NCBI GenBank assembly: GCA_030586765.1
Contig: JAUQZZ010000009.1
Location: forward strand, 1-23,585
Length of the DNA stretch: 23,585 nucleotides
Direction of reading: 5' to 3'
DNA from: Candidatus Brocadiales bacterium
Lineage (GTDB): Bacteria; Planctomycetota; Brocadiia; Brocadiales; Bathyanammoxibiaceae
The translations under genes were made by a program, and so were the position numbers. Positions within the stretch are counted from its first letter, which is position 1. The number at the start of each line of letters is the position of its first letter. The notes under the pieces were generated by a model. The model saw only the letters and a list, made by a program, of their open reading frames with translations. It made no database searches and was not told the DNA's origin. Shown piece by piece: positions 8,457-15,426 of the stretch.

Positions 8457-11400
8457 CTATTCATTACCTGTATATATTTCCTTTATGATGTTTTCATACT
8501 CAATAGGTATGCGAGTTTTCTTTATAGCATCATCCTCTGCCTGTTCTTGACTAAGCTGGGTAGCACTATCTACCCCTATGGTTGGTGCATGCTTCTTAAA
8601 GTCACCCCTACTCTCTACCACCTCATGACCCGTGGACAGGGTCTCTCGTTCCTCTTTACCACCGAGTTTATCGCCCTTAAGTCTTAATTCAAAGGATTTT
8701 CCTTCTGGAAGGCTGGTATCATCCTCCTTCTCTGAGTAGAGGCTACCCCCAGGCCTACTGCCTGCCTTTTCTCCTCCTGCCTCTAAGAGCTGACCTTCGT
8801 CAGGACCTTCTTTCCCTTCTCCTGCCCCCGGAGAGTCAGTTCCTTCCCTGCCAGCGGTTGCCCCCTCATACCCCGCAGGACCTCCAGGTTTACTGTCACC
8901 TTGGCTTCCACCTTTCTTGGCGGTGTCCTTCTGACCACCTAACGAGCCCATCCCTTCTTGGCCTCCTGACTGACCTCCGGAATCACCTTGCTGGGCAGGG
9001 CTTGTTTGTCCCATCCTTTCCAACCTCTCCAGGTCGTAGGTGATGTTTTTGAGGGTACGACTAATTTCCTTTTTTAATTCATAGGCATCTTTGGGAGCTT
9101 CTTTAGAACCCACAGCTTTGGAGTCGCCTCTTTGCGGTTCCACCCCTGGCTTTTCAGCGCCACCTAGTCCTTGACCACCTTGGGCAGGGCCCGAGGCCTT
9201 CTTGTCCTGACTCGACTGAGAGCCGGCCTCCTCTTGTGACTGGCCTCCCTTTCCCCCACTACTCTGGGCACTCCCCAGGCCACCGCCACCCTGCCCTCCT
9301 TCTGACCCTGTAGACTGGTCAATATTCATACGCATGCGCTCGCCCTTGCTCTCAGCAGCACTTTTATCCTGCCCTTCCTTTGCTCCACCAGTCTCTTTTT
9401 TATCGTTTTCAGCCATAGCAACCTTCTCATGGCCTTTGGATAGGTCTGTGCCACCGGCCTCCTGCCCACCACTGACTCCTTGTTCTGGGGCTTCCTTTTG
9501 GCCCTCCTTGCCTCTGCCTTCTTGACTTTGGCCTCTTTCGGCCTGGCTGCTCCTTCCAGCAGTATCCCTCTTCTCTCCTTTAGGCCCAGGACCCTGCTCT
9601 GTGTCTCCTTGGCTAGACCCCTCTTCAGATACCCTTTGGGCCCCTTTTGCTTCCTGGGCCAACTCCTTGTTAGTAGTCTCTTCCTGTCCAGGACCACGGT
9701 CCTCCTGGCCTTCTATTTTTTTCTTATCTCTTTCTCCAGCACCCTCTTGGCCTTCTCCCTGTGTTCCTTCAGATAAAGAAGTCCCCTGTTCAGGAACAGG
9801 TCTTCCTCCTTTTCCACCTTTCTCTCCTTCAGAGGCCACTTCTCTTTGACTGCCTTCCCTAGAGGACTGGGACTCCTTGGCTTGGCCCTTTGAAGGGGTT
9901 TTTTCACCTTCGTCTCTACGCATGCCTTGCGAAGATACACCCTCCTGGCTCTCTTCCTGGGCGCGGGTTTCTTCCTGGCGGCCTCCCTCATTGCCAGAGG
10001 TGCCCTCTTTACCACCCCTTGTGCCAGCGGCTTGTGCTACTCTTTGTTCCTTCCCTGCTTCCTGGGTAGATTTTCCTTCTTGTGAACCTTCTGGCCTGGT
10101 CGTGCTCTTTCCTTGACCACTGGCATCACTCCCTGCCTTGGTTAGTTCTTTCTGTTGGGCTCCACCCTGGAGAGACCCTTTGTCGGTCTTCTCTCCCTTA
10201 CCGGTGCCAGATGCAGCGGTCTGTTGTCCCGAGTCTTTACTGCCCATTCCTTTCTGGGAACCTTCAATGCTACTACCTGCTTTCCTATCCTGGGTTCCGG
10301 AGGTCTGCATGCTTTCCTGTCCTTGCCCTCCGCCACCCTTTTCTGCCTGGGTAGACCCCGCTCCTCCTTGGGCACTCCCTGTGGTACCTGGCTGTGATTC
10401 ACTTCTGCCCTGACTGCCAGCACTGCTACCTGCCTTGGCTAGTTCTTTTTCTTGGGTTTCCCCTTGTTGCGACCTTTTATCAGCCTCCCCTCCCTTTCCA
10501 GAAGACTGTTGGCCTGAATCTTCACCTCCTGCTCCTTTCTGATTGGGGGGAGAAAGGGTAATAGAGGGCATGGGAAGGTGTTTCCTACTCCTGGAAGGTT
10601 CTGAGGTAGAGCTAGGTTGCGGCTCCTTGCTACCGCTTTCTCCTTGGGAAGTTTTCCCCTGGGCAATATCTTTTTTGCTTGTACTCTCTGTACTGCCTTT
10701 ATCCTGTTTTTGTGTCCCAGAATCAGTAGCCTCCTTCGCGGTATGCTGCCTGGACTGGCCTGCCTTTCTGTCCTCACTACCACCTGAAGAACTAGAGGCG
10801 CCTGTTGAAGAGGAGGAAGGCCTGGACTGCGACTCTTTACTACCACTATCTCCCTGGGCAAGGTCCCTTCCGCTTGTGCCGCCTCTACTTGGCTTATCTT
10901 GTCCCTGTGTTCCAGTATCTGAAGCCCCTCCTGCAGGTTGCTGTCTGGACTGGCCTGCCAGGCTGTCCTCCCCGCCTGTGGAGGAACTGGGGGCACCTCC
11001 TGAAGAACCTGAAGGCCTGGCACCGCTGGTATCTTTATCGGATGCCTGTCCTTCGGCACCTCCCTGCTGGCTTGAGGAACCGGCCTGTGTGGAAGTAGCC
11101 TCGGAAGGTTTGCCTCCTTGGTCGCCGGATTTTCCTCTAGTCTGTTCAGAGGAGGACTCGCCTTGTTCCTGTCCGCCTGTCTTACCTGAATCTCCACTGC
11201 CTGAGCCTTGCATACCGCTTGAGGGCGGCTGGGGCATAGGGGGCATTAGCTTGGCCAGTAAAGATGCTATGGAGTTTAGACTCTTGTCTATCTCCTTCTT
11301 TGCCTCCTTTTCTTTCTCCCGTTGCTCCGAGCTCCTCTCCTTTTCTTTGAAGGATGCCCTGGTATCTTTCTTATCTAGTCTCTTATCTAGTCCCTCTTTT

Positions 11401-12020
11401 TTTTCTGGCTGTAGTGTCTTTTTTGCCTCTTTGGTGTCTGGCTTTCCTGGTCCCTTTTCCTGAAATTCTAAGGGTGTGAATAGCCTCTGTGGTTGGGACT
11501 CCTTATAAGCGATGAAGGGGGACTTTCCAGGGAAATCAGCCTTTAGTAATAACACTAAGGGCAGGGCTATGGCCAGGGGTATCAGTATCCAGAGGCTTTT
11601 AGGAGGCCTATGAGGCAGTGTCCTCTTTATATGCTCGTCGTCAAGCCATTTCAGGATATTAGCGGTAAGGGCTGTAGAATACCTAGAAGGGTTGGGATCG
11701 CTGGCATACTCTAAGGCTGTAATAAGGCCGGCCTTTAGATTCAGTTGTTTATCGATGAAGTATGCTGCGCGGGCTATGCCCAGCCATTGGGAATACAACC
11801 CAGTTAGGGCAAAGGCTAAATAACCGAAAAAAGGCAGGAGAAACAGGAGATAAAAGTATAGTGGTCCACCTAGAAACTTCTTTATGAGAATGGCGGTGAG
11901 GGCCAGGGCCAAGGCTACTACTAATATGTTAATTATAGCCCTCTCAAGACAGAAGAGATTATATCTACGTCTTGCCTTGGCAAGTTGGAGGTATAGCTTG
12001 ACTTTAGGGTCTTGGGGCAT
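8457..12020 (-). CDS. giant membrane protein with DUF4175-like ends and a long low-complexity G/S/Q/E/K domain
   Basis: 1187 residues. Residues 1-190 are ordinary sequence with three hydrophobic helices (about 27-48, 53-74, 144-162) and a RRRYNLFCLERA start, similar by eye to the N-terminus of DUF4175-type proteins of MoxR operons. From about 250 to 990 the chain is almost entirely G, S, Q, E, K, T, A and R, with no Phe, Tyr, Trp or Cys that I can find. Two short helical islands bracket it (SLNSIASLLAKLMPPMP, and AYELKKEISRTLKNITYDLE near 990). The C-terminus returns to normal sequence with IPIEYENIIKEIY, like the 'IPxEYR' tail of such proteins. The region contains internal tandem duplications (see findings). 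After the third helix the chain is probably extracytoplasmic and disordered. It starts 12 bases after the lipoprotein stop. The reading frame is unbroken; the open frames on the opposite strand come from composition. Confidence 0.85.
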   Translation of the reverse strand: MPQDPKVKLYLQLAKARRRYNLFCLERAIINILVVALALALTAILIKKFLGGPLYFYLLFLLPFFGYLAFALTGLYSQWLGIARAAYFIDKQLNLKAGLITALEYASDPNPSRYSTALTANILKWLDDEHIKRTLPHRPPKSLWILIPLAIALPLVLLLKADFPGKSPFIAYKESQPQRLFTPLEFQEKGPGKPDTKEAKKTLQPEKKEGLDKRLDKKDTRASFKEKERSSEQREKEKEAKKEIDKSLNSIASLLAKLMPPMPQPPSSGMQGSGSGDSGKTGGQEQGESSSEQTRGKSGDQGGKPSEATSTQAGSSSQQGGAEGQASDKDTSGARPSGSSGGAPSSSTGGEDSLAGQSRQQPAGGASDTGTQGQDKPSRGGTSGRDLAQGDSGSKESQSRPSSSSTGASSSSGGSEDRKAGQSRQHTAKEATDSGTQKQDKGSTESTSKKDIAQGKTSQGESGSKEPQPSSTSEPSRSRKHLPMPSITLSPPNQKGAGGEDSGQQSSGKGGEADKRSQQGETQEKELAKAGSSAGSQGRSESQPGTTGSAQGGAGSTQAEKGGGGQGQESMQTSGTQDRKAGSSIEGSQKGMGSKDSGQQTAASGTGKGEKTDKGSLQGGAQQKELTKAGSDASGQGKSTTRPEGSQEGKSTQEAGKEQRVAQAAGTRGGKEGTSGNEGGRQEETRAQEESQEGVSSQGMRRDEGEKTPSKGQAKESQSSREGSQREVASEGEKGGKGGRPVPEQGTSLSEGTQGEGQEGAGERDKKKIEGQEDRGPGQEETTNKELAQEAKGAQRVSEEGSSQGDTEQGPGPKGEKRDTAGRSSQAERGQSQEGRGKEGQKEAPEQGVSGGQEAGGTDLSKGHEKVAMAENDKKETGGAKEGQDKSAAESKGERMRMNIDQSTGSEGGQGGGGLGSAQSSGGKGGQSQEEAGSQSSQDKKASGPAQGGQGLGGAEKPGVEPQRGDSKAVGSKEAPKDAYELKKEISRTLKNITYDLERLERMGQTSPAQQGDSGGQSGGQEGMGSLGGQKDTAKKGGSQGDSKPGGPAGYEGATAGREGTDSPGAGEGKEGPDEGQLLEAGGEKAGSRPGGSLYSEKEDDTSLPEGKSFELRLKGDKLGGKEERETLSTGHEVVESRGDFKKHAPTIGVDSATQLSQEQAEDDAIKKTRIPIEYENIIKEIYTGNE
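10506..10964 (-). repeat. imperfect tandem duplications inside the low-complexity domain
   Basis: One block recurs about 65 codons apart. The 14 bases TGGACTGGCCTGCC occur at 10751-10764 and again at 10946-10959, and both encode AGQSRQ inside a longer match (EDSLAGQSRQQ / EDRKAGQSRQH, then SDTGTQGQDK / TDSGTQKQDK, then SGSKESQ / SGSKEPQ). A second block recurs at about 95-99 codons: DSGQQ near 10506-10520 and 10221-10235, and KELAKAGS / KELTKAGS near 10431 and 10134. These point to expansion by duplication, not random drift in composition. Confidence 0.7.
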
Positions 12021-12032
12021 AGGGGCTACTTA

Positions 12033-12524
12033 TCACTCATAATGATCAGGGACCCATACCTTTTCTTCGTGCTCCTCCCAATATCCGGAAGGTATAACAC
12101 GGTCTTCGTAGTGGCCCTCAATCCTTCTATCACCCTCCACCCTTTCATCCACCCACACTCGCTCCTTTTCAGAGGTATCAATCCATTTCCTCTTTTTAAC
12201 ATATTCATAATGTCCTTCCACAAAAGTCTTTCCACTGGTGCTTGGGGCTTGCACTTCCGTGCTAGGACCCTTTGCCTCCTCAAGTTCTTGTATCTCCCTT
12301 TTTTGTCTTTTCTTATCTAGCTGGTCCTGAACGACGGCCCCACTGAGGGCCCCTATGCCAGCACCTATCAGGGCTCCCAGGCCCCAATTACCCAAGGCTG
12401 CGCCTACACCTGCCCCCGCTGCAGAGCCTCCTAATGCCCCCACTCCTGTGCCTTGTTGGGTTGTCAGACAGCCAACCTGGGCTAATACCAGCAGAAGGCA
12501 TAGAGTAGTAAGTGCTTTCTTCAT
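12033..12524 (-). CDS. glycine-zipper envelope lipoprotein, first gene of the operon
   Basis: 163 residues. The N-terminus is a signal peptide leading to AQVGC (Cys19), a slightly imperfect lipobox. Residues 27-65 are a glycine zipper of repeated small residues (GVGALGGSAAGAGVG, then GALIGAGIGALSG), which forms a membrane-inserting hairpin in proteins of the 17 kDa/SlyB type. A charged linker follows (QDQLDKKRQKREIQELEE). The C-terminal 60 residues carry two EGHYE motifs (103-107, 136-140) with spaced tryptophans and end in KVWVPDHYE, like the aromatic WXXGXW-type repeats seen in periplasmic proteins. A Shine-Dalgarno GAGGGG lies 5 bases before the ATG and can pair with upstream CCCC. It is read from a good promoter and heads the MoxR/VWA operon, which suggests envelope quality control or anchoring. 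The function is not known. Confidence 0.87.
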   Translation of the reverse strand: MKKALTTLCLLLVLAQVGCLTTQQGTGVGALGGSAAGAGVGAALGNWGLGALIGAGIGALSGAVVQDQLDKKRQKREIQELEEAKGPSTEVQAPSTSGKTFVEGHYEYVKKRKWIDTSEKERVWVDERVEGDRRIEGHYEDRVIPSGYWEEHEEKVWVPDHYE

Positions 12525-12526
12525 AA

Positions 12527-12552
12527 GTACCCCTCTGTAATAAAGGGGTTAC
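12527..12552 (-). promoter_or_regulatory. leader hairpin that could hide the ribosome binding site
   Basis: On the transcribed strand GTAACCCC (12552-12545) pairs with GGGGTAC (12533-12527) with one bulged A, around an 11-base loop. The GGGG is the Shine-Dalgarno of the glycine-zipper lipoprotein gene, whose ATG begins three bases downstream of the stem. The hairpin could therefore limit or regulate translation of the first operon gene. This is seen by base pairing only. Confidence 0.35.
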
Positions 12553-12573
12553 CCTGGCCCATTTTGAAAAATA

Positions 12574-12603
12574 ATTATAGCACAGCCTTCATGTTTATGC
12601 CAA
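12574..12603 (-). promoter_or_regulatory. sigma70-type promoter for the MoxR/VWA operon
   Basis: On the - strand TTGGCA (12603-12598, 5 of 6 to consensus) is followed by 18 bases and a perfect TATAAT (12579-12574). Transcription should start near 12567, giving a leader of about 40 bases before the ATG at 12524. This is the best promoter-like pair in the window and lies at the only large gap upstream of the eight-gene operon. Confidence 0.68.
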
Positions 12604-12659
12604 GTTTTTTTTCTGGGCTTTTAGGGACTGAATTGTTCATGCTTTTTGGACAGTGCGGT

Positions 12660-12705
12660 GGGCCTTTCGGCCCTGAGGCTTCGACGGTGAGCTAAGCCGA
12701 ACCGT
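12660..12705 (+). ncRNA. candidate structured RNA element: hairpin followed by a pseudoknot
   Basis: GGGCC (12660-12664) pairs with GGCCC (12669-12673) around TTTC. Immediately after, GGCTT (12677-12681) pairs with AAGCC (12694-12698), and ACGGT (12684-12688) pairs with ACCGT (12701-12705). The two stems interleave, which is the H-type pseudoknot order, with loops of 2, 5 and 2 bases. I cannot match it to a known family and have no evidence that it is transcribed. The palindromic parts could equally be protein-binding DNA. Confidence 0.3.
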
Positions 12706-12803
12706 TTATCCCCTTTTGTGAAAGTGACTTCCTCAACGTAGGGATATGCTATTTTATTCAGAGTGTTATCCATAAGACTCCACAGAACCAGTAGAATTTT
12801 GTA

Positions 12804-12832
12804 TTGACAAAACGGGTGAATAAGATTAGCCT
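12804..12832 (+). promoter_or_regulatory. possible weak promoter toward the epimerase gene
   Basis: A perfect TTGACA (12804-12809) is followed 17 bases later by TAGCCT (12827-12832), which matches TATAAT at only three positions. The TTGACA is striking, but the -10 is poor, so an activator or another sigma factor may be needed, or it is chance. It would give a leader of about 105 bases with several small hairpins. Confidence 0.3.
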
Positions 12833-12943
12833 AAGCAATTCCCAAAAGATAGAAAGGTTTGTAGCGTTTGGTCTCAGTACTAGACGCAGGTAGCCTTTGG
12901 CGAGCCTTTTGGCCATTTGATACGGAGATATGGCACTACTATT

Positions 12944-13957
12944 ATGGCAAGGTATCTAGTTACTGGCGGTGCAGGATTTATAGGGTCTAATGTAGCTGAC
13001 GAACTATTGCGTCAGGGGGAGACGGTAAGAATATTGGATGATTTCTCCACCGGTAAGGAAGAAAACATAAAGAATTTAGGTAAAGAAGTCGATATTATAG
13101 AAGGGGACATAAAAGACTTTCAAACCGTTAAGAAGGCAGTAAAAGGTGTGGAGTATATTATTCATGAGGCTGCCTTGCGTTCAGTGCCATATTCTATAGA
13201 AGAACCAGTTGCAGCTAACGAAACTAATGTAAATGGGACATTGAATATCCTTCAGGCTGCAAGGGAGGCTGGGGTGAAAAGGGTGGTTTATGCCTCCTCC
13301 TCCTCTGTCTACGGGGATGGAGAGGTTTTCCCCCAGGTAGAGACGTTTCCGCCTCGCCCTATCTCTCCTTATGCTGTTTCAAAGCTAGCAGGAGAGTATT
13401 ACTGTCGGGTTTTCTACCAGGTGTACAGGCTGGAGACGGTTTGCCTGAGATATTTTAACGTCTTTGGTCCAAGACAAGACCCTACCTCCCAGTATGCGAA
13501 TGTTGTCCCCATATTTGTAATGGCTGCCCTTAACAATAAGACTGTGGAGATTCATGGAGATGGACGACAGTCCAGGGATTTTACCTACATATCTGATACA
13601 GTAGAGGCCACACTTCTTTCGGCCAAGAGGCCACAAGTGGCAGGCCATGTATTCAATGTGGCCTGTGGGGAAAGCCACTCTGTACTAGACCTGGTACGTG
13701 AGATAGTGGAGATTGGGGGGAGGCCTCTGGAATATTCCCACACGAAAGCCCGTGAGGGCGACCCTAGATGTACCCTGGCAGATATTACCAAGGCCAGGGA
13801 CCTTCTTGGTTATAAGGCAAAGGTAAGCTTCCCAGAGGGACTGAGAAAGACCTGGGATTGGTTTAAGAAAAGGGAGTTGGACAAGAGAAGTAAGGTTAGA
13901 AATATTAGCTCTGCAACACACCCAAACCTGACTTTAAGAGATGATAGACCTCGCTGA
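12944..13957 (+). CDS. NAD-dependent nucleotide-sugar epimerase (extended SDR, UDP-hexose 4-epimerase-like)
   Basis: 337 residues from ATG 12944. The Rossmann motif TGGAGFIGSN lies at 7-16, the D-D pair after the second strand at 32-33, and the active-site serine run SSSSVYG at 118-124. The catalytic pair is Y143 and K147 (SPYAVSKLAGEYY). 'LRYFNVFGPRQDP' (168-180) and GRQSRDFTYISD (207-218) are the sugar-nucleotide segments of GalE/WbpP-like epimerases. An upstream TTG at 12917 would add nine residues unlike the family, so the ATG is preferred, although no strong Shine-Dalgarno precedes it. The last roughly 28 residues (after WDWFKKRE) are basic, unlike the family, and are read inside the 3' end of the opposing radical SAM gene. 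It probably supplies a UDP-Gal or UDP-GalNAc-type sugar to the adjacent glycosyltransferases. The exact sugar cannot be told. Confidence 0.93.
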   Translation: MARYLVTGGAGFIGSNVADELLRQGETVRILDDFSTGKEENIKNLGKEVDIIEGDIKDFQTVKKAVKGVEYIIHEAALRSVPYSIEEPVAANETNVNGTLNILQAAREAGVKRVVYASSSSVYGDGEVFPQVETFPPRPISPYAVSKLAGEYYCRVFYQVYRLETVCLRYFNVFGPRQDPTSQYANVVPIFVMAALNNKTVEIHGDGRQSRDFTYISDTVEATLLSAKRPQVAGHVFNVACGESHSVLDLVREIVEIGGRPLEYSHTKAREGDPRCTLADITKARDLLGYKAKVSFPEGLRKTWDWFKKRELDKRSKVRNISSATHPNLTLRDDRPR

Positions 13958-15311
13958 GGGTCCTAGTGGAGAGGAGCCTCTTAAGGATATAGCTGGGCCT
14001 TAGGTAGAAGTCTTTGTAAGCGAAATCTACGAAGTCCTTGATATCTTTCTGATTTATTCCATCCAGCCTGACCACGGAGTTGCAGGTACCGTCATACTCA
14101 GCCCATCGGTTGGTAAGGAGCCTATTCTGAGCCTTGACTTCTTCGTAGAACTCGGTGCCTGGATAGGGGGTGGCTATAGCAAACTGGGCATAATCTGCGT
14201 CTAGATTCTTAACAAATTCTAGGGTCTTGGTCATAGATTCCTTGGTCTCTCCCAGATAGCCCAGGAGTACCGTGGCATGGGTCTTCATGCCCACCTTCCT
14301 GGTCAAGGCGAAGGCCTTCACCACATCTTCTACTTGCATGCCTTTTTGAATACCATCCAGTATCTTTTGTTCAGCAGACTCCACTCCGTATCTAATCATG
14401 TAACAGCCTGCTGCCTTCATTTCCCTCAGCAAGGCTTCATCCACAAGGTTACACCTCCCGAAGCAACTCCACTCCACATGTATATTCCTATTCTTTAACT
14501 CATTGCATATCCCCAGGACATGCTTTTTGTTAATAGTGAAGGTCTCGTCATCAAAGAATATCTCTTTAACGCCGAAGTGTTTTTTGAGGTATTCTATCTC
14601 ATCAACCACTTTCTCTGGGGACTTATACCTTACAGTACGGTTATACATTACTTGAGGAGCTACGCAAAAGGTGCATCGGAAGGGGCATCCCCTTATAGTG
14701 CGGACGGCTACGCAAACACGTTGGCGGGTGATGGGGTCGTAATATTTATCTAGTGGCATTTGCTCATAGAGGGGCATGGGTAATTCATCAAAAGGCTTTA
14801 GCGGTCTTTGCGGGGTCATCACCACCTGGCCGTTGTCCCTATAGGCTATTCCCAGAATAGAAGATTTGTCTCTGCCTTCTAGGATCGCCTTGGAGAGTTC
14901 TAGGAGGGTAACTTCATATTCCCCGATACATAAGTAGTCCACAGGATAGTTAATCAGGGTCTCTTTAGGCAGGGCCGTGACGTGGGGACCAACGAAGACT
15001 ATGGCCACATCCTTTAGTCTTTCTTTTATAAAGAGGGTGGCCGAGTAGTCCTGTTGGATACTTGGGGTAGAGACCTCCATAACCACTATCCTGGGCCTAT
15101 CTCTGAGTAATAGGGCCTCCAGTTCTTCCCCTGAATAATTAAGTGCAGCGGCATCAAGGAACCTGGCCTCGAGTCCTGCCTGGTGCAGCACAGAGGTAGC
15201 GGTGGCGAGGAATATAGGGGGTGCTAAGGCCCCGGAGCGGTTTTTTCTACCACCCCAGCGACTGGAACGGGTATGTAGCTCTTGCCCGGGTGGGTTTAGG
15301 AGTAGAATCAT
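13905..15311 (-). CDS. B12-binding-domain radical SAM protein
   Basis: 468 residues. The N-terminal 140 residues form a cobalamin-binding-type Rossmann domain (MILLLNPPG, VVMEVSTPSIQQD, IVFVGPHVTALP, DYLCIGEYE). The DxHxxG of base-off B12 binding is not obvious, as is common in this group. The radical SAM cluster is C209-x3-C213-x2-C216 (RGCPFRCTFC), followed by 'FFDDETFTINKK' and 'MIRYGVESAEQKIL' of the TIM barrel. A C-terminal helical tail of about 90 residues follows. It has its own AT-rich upstream gap with TATAAT boxes, so it may be transcribed independently of the GT2 gene upstream. Its 3' end overlaps the convergent epimerase by 53 bases. Relatives methylate or rearrange lipids, sugars or antibiotics; the glycan-gene setting suggests an envelope lipid or sugar substrate, which is inference. 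Confidence 0.92.
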   Translation of the reverse strand: MILLLNPPGQELHTRSSRWGGRKNRSGALAPPIFLATATSVLHQAGLEARFLDAAALNYSGEELEALLLRDRPRIVVMEVSTPSIQQDYSATLFIKERLKDVAIVFVGPHVTALPKETLINYPVDYLCIGEYEVTLLELSKAILEGRDKSSILGIAYRDNGQVVMTPQRPLKPFDELPMPLYEQMPLDKYYDPITRQRVCVAVRTIRGCPFRCTFCVAPQVMYNRTVRYKSPEKVVDEIEYLKKHFGVKEIFFDDETFTINKKHVLGICNELKNRNIHVEWSCFGRCNLVDEALLREMKAAGCYMIRYGVESAEQKILDGIQKGMQVEDVVKAFALTRKVGMKTHATVLLGYLGETKESMTKTLEFVKNLDADYAQFAIATPYPGTEFYEEVKAQNRLLTNRWAEYDGTCNSVVRLDGINQKDIKDFVDFAYKDFYLRPSYILKRLLSTRTLSEVYHLLKSGLGVLQS

Positions 15312-15332
15312 CTTGTTTTAAAAGGAAAGAAC

Positions 15333-15387
15333 ATTATAAGCCTTGAGGTTTCTTAGACATAGGACAAAGCACAACCAACAGATTATA
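15333..15387 (-). promoter_or_regulatory. two TATAAT boxes upstream of the B12 radical SAM gene
   Basis: The 115-base gap between the GT2 stop and this ATG is AT-rich. On the - strand perfect TATAAT hexamers lie at 15387-15382 and 15338-15333. The upstream one has only a poor TTGCAT partner 16 bases away, and the downstream one has no recognisable -35. A promoter inside the cluster is plausible but unproven. Confidence 0.33.
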
Positions 15388-15426
15388 TTTAACAAGTACA
15401 CGAATGCAAGTGGAAAGTATTGTATT

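Larger units (their letters stand above)
12604..12943. other. non-coding intergenic region between divergent transcription units
   Basis: No convincing gene on either strand. It contains a GGGCC-TTTC-GGCCC hairpin (12660-12673), a potential H-type pseudoknot (12677-12705), a TTGACA box (12804-12809), a GCGTTT/AGACGC stem (12864-12887) and two small GCC-T3/4-GGC inverted repeats (12893-12901, 12904-12913). It matches no riboswitch or tRNA consensus that I recognise. The base composition is like the surroundings, with an AT-rich part near the operon promoter. Confidence 0.5.

Noticed and set aside
10439..11197. 252-codon open frame on the - strand inside the giant gene
   Set aside because: Out-of-frame reading of repetitive sequence. 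The frame of the giant gene alone joins sensible N- and C-terminal domains.
10543..11463. 306-codon open frame on the + strand, and many shorter ones at 8858-11463
   Set aside because: They lie opposite or out of frame with the low-complexity giant gene. Its Gly/Ser/Gln/Glu codons leave few stops in other frames, and the translations are just Leu/Pro/Ser-rich mirror images without signals or domains.
12917..12943. TTG start extending the epimerase by nine residues
   Set aside because: The family begins directly with the ATG-encoded MARYLVTGGAGFIG. The added residues match nothing.
12604..12943. Cobalamin, cyclic-di-GMP or SAM riboswitch upstream of the epimerase
   Set aside because: None of the conserved core strings of these riboswitches could be recognised on either strand, despite the B12-type enzymes nearby.
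13946..13962. Hairpin GACCTC-GCT-GAGGGTC at the epimerase stop as a terminator
   Set aside because: The stem needs a bulge, no U run follows on either strand, and it is coding on the + strand while its opposite strand also codes.
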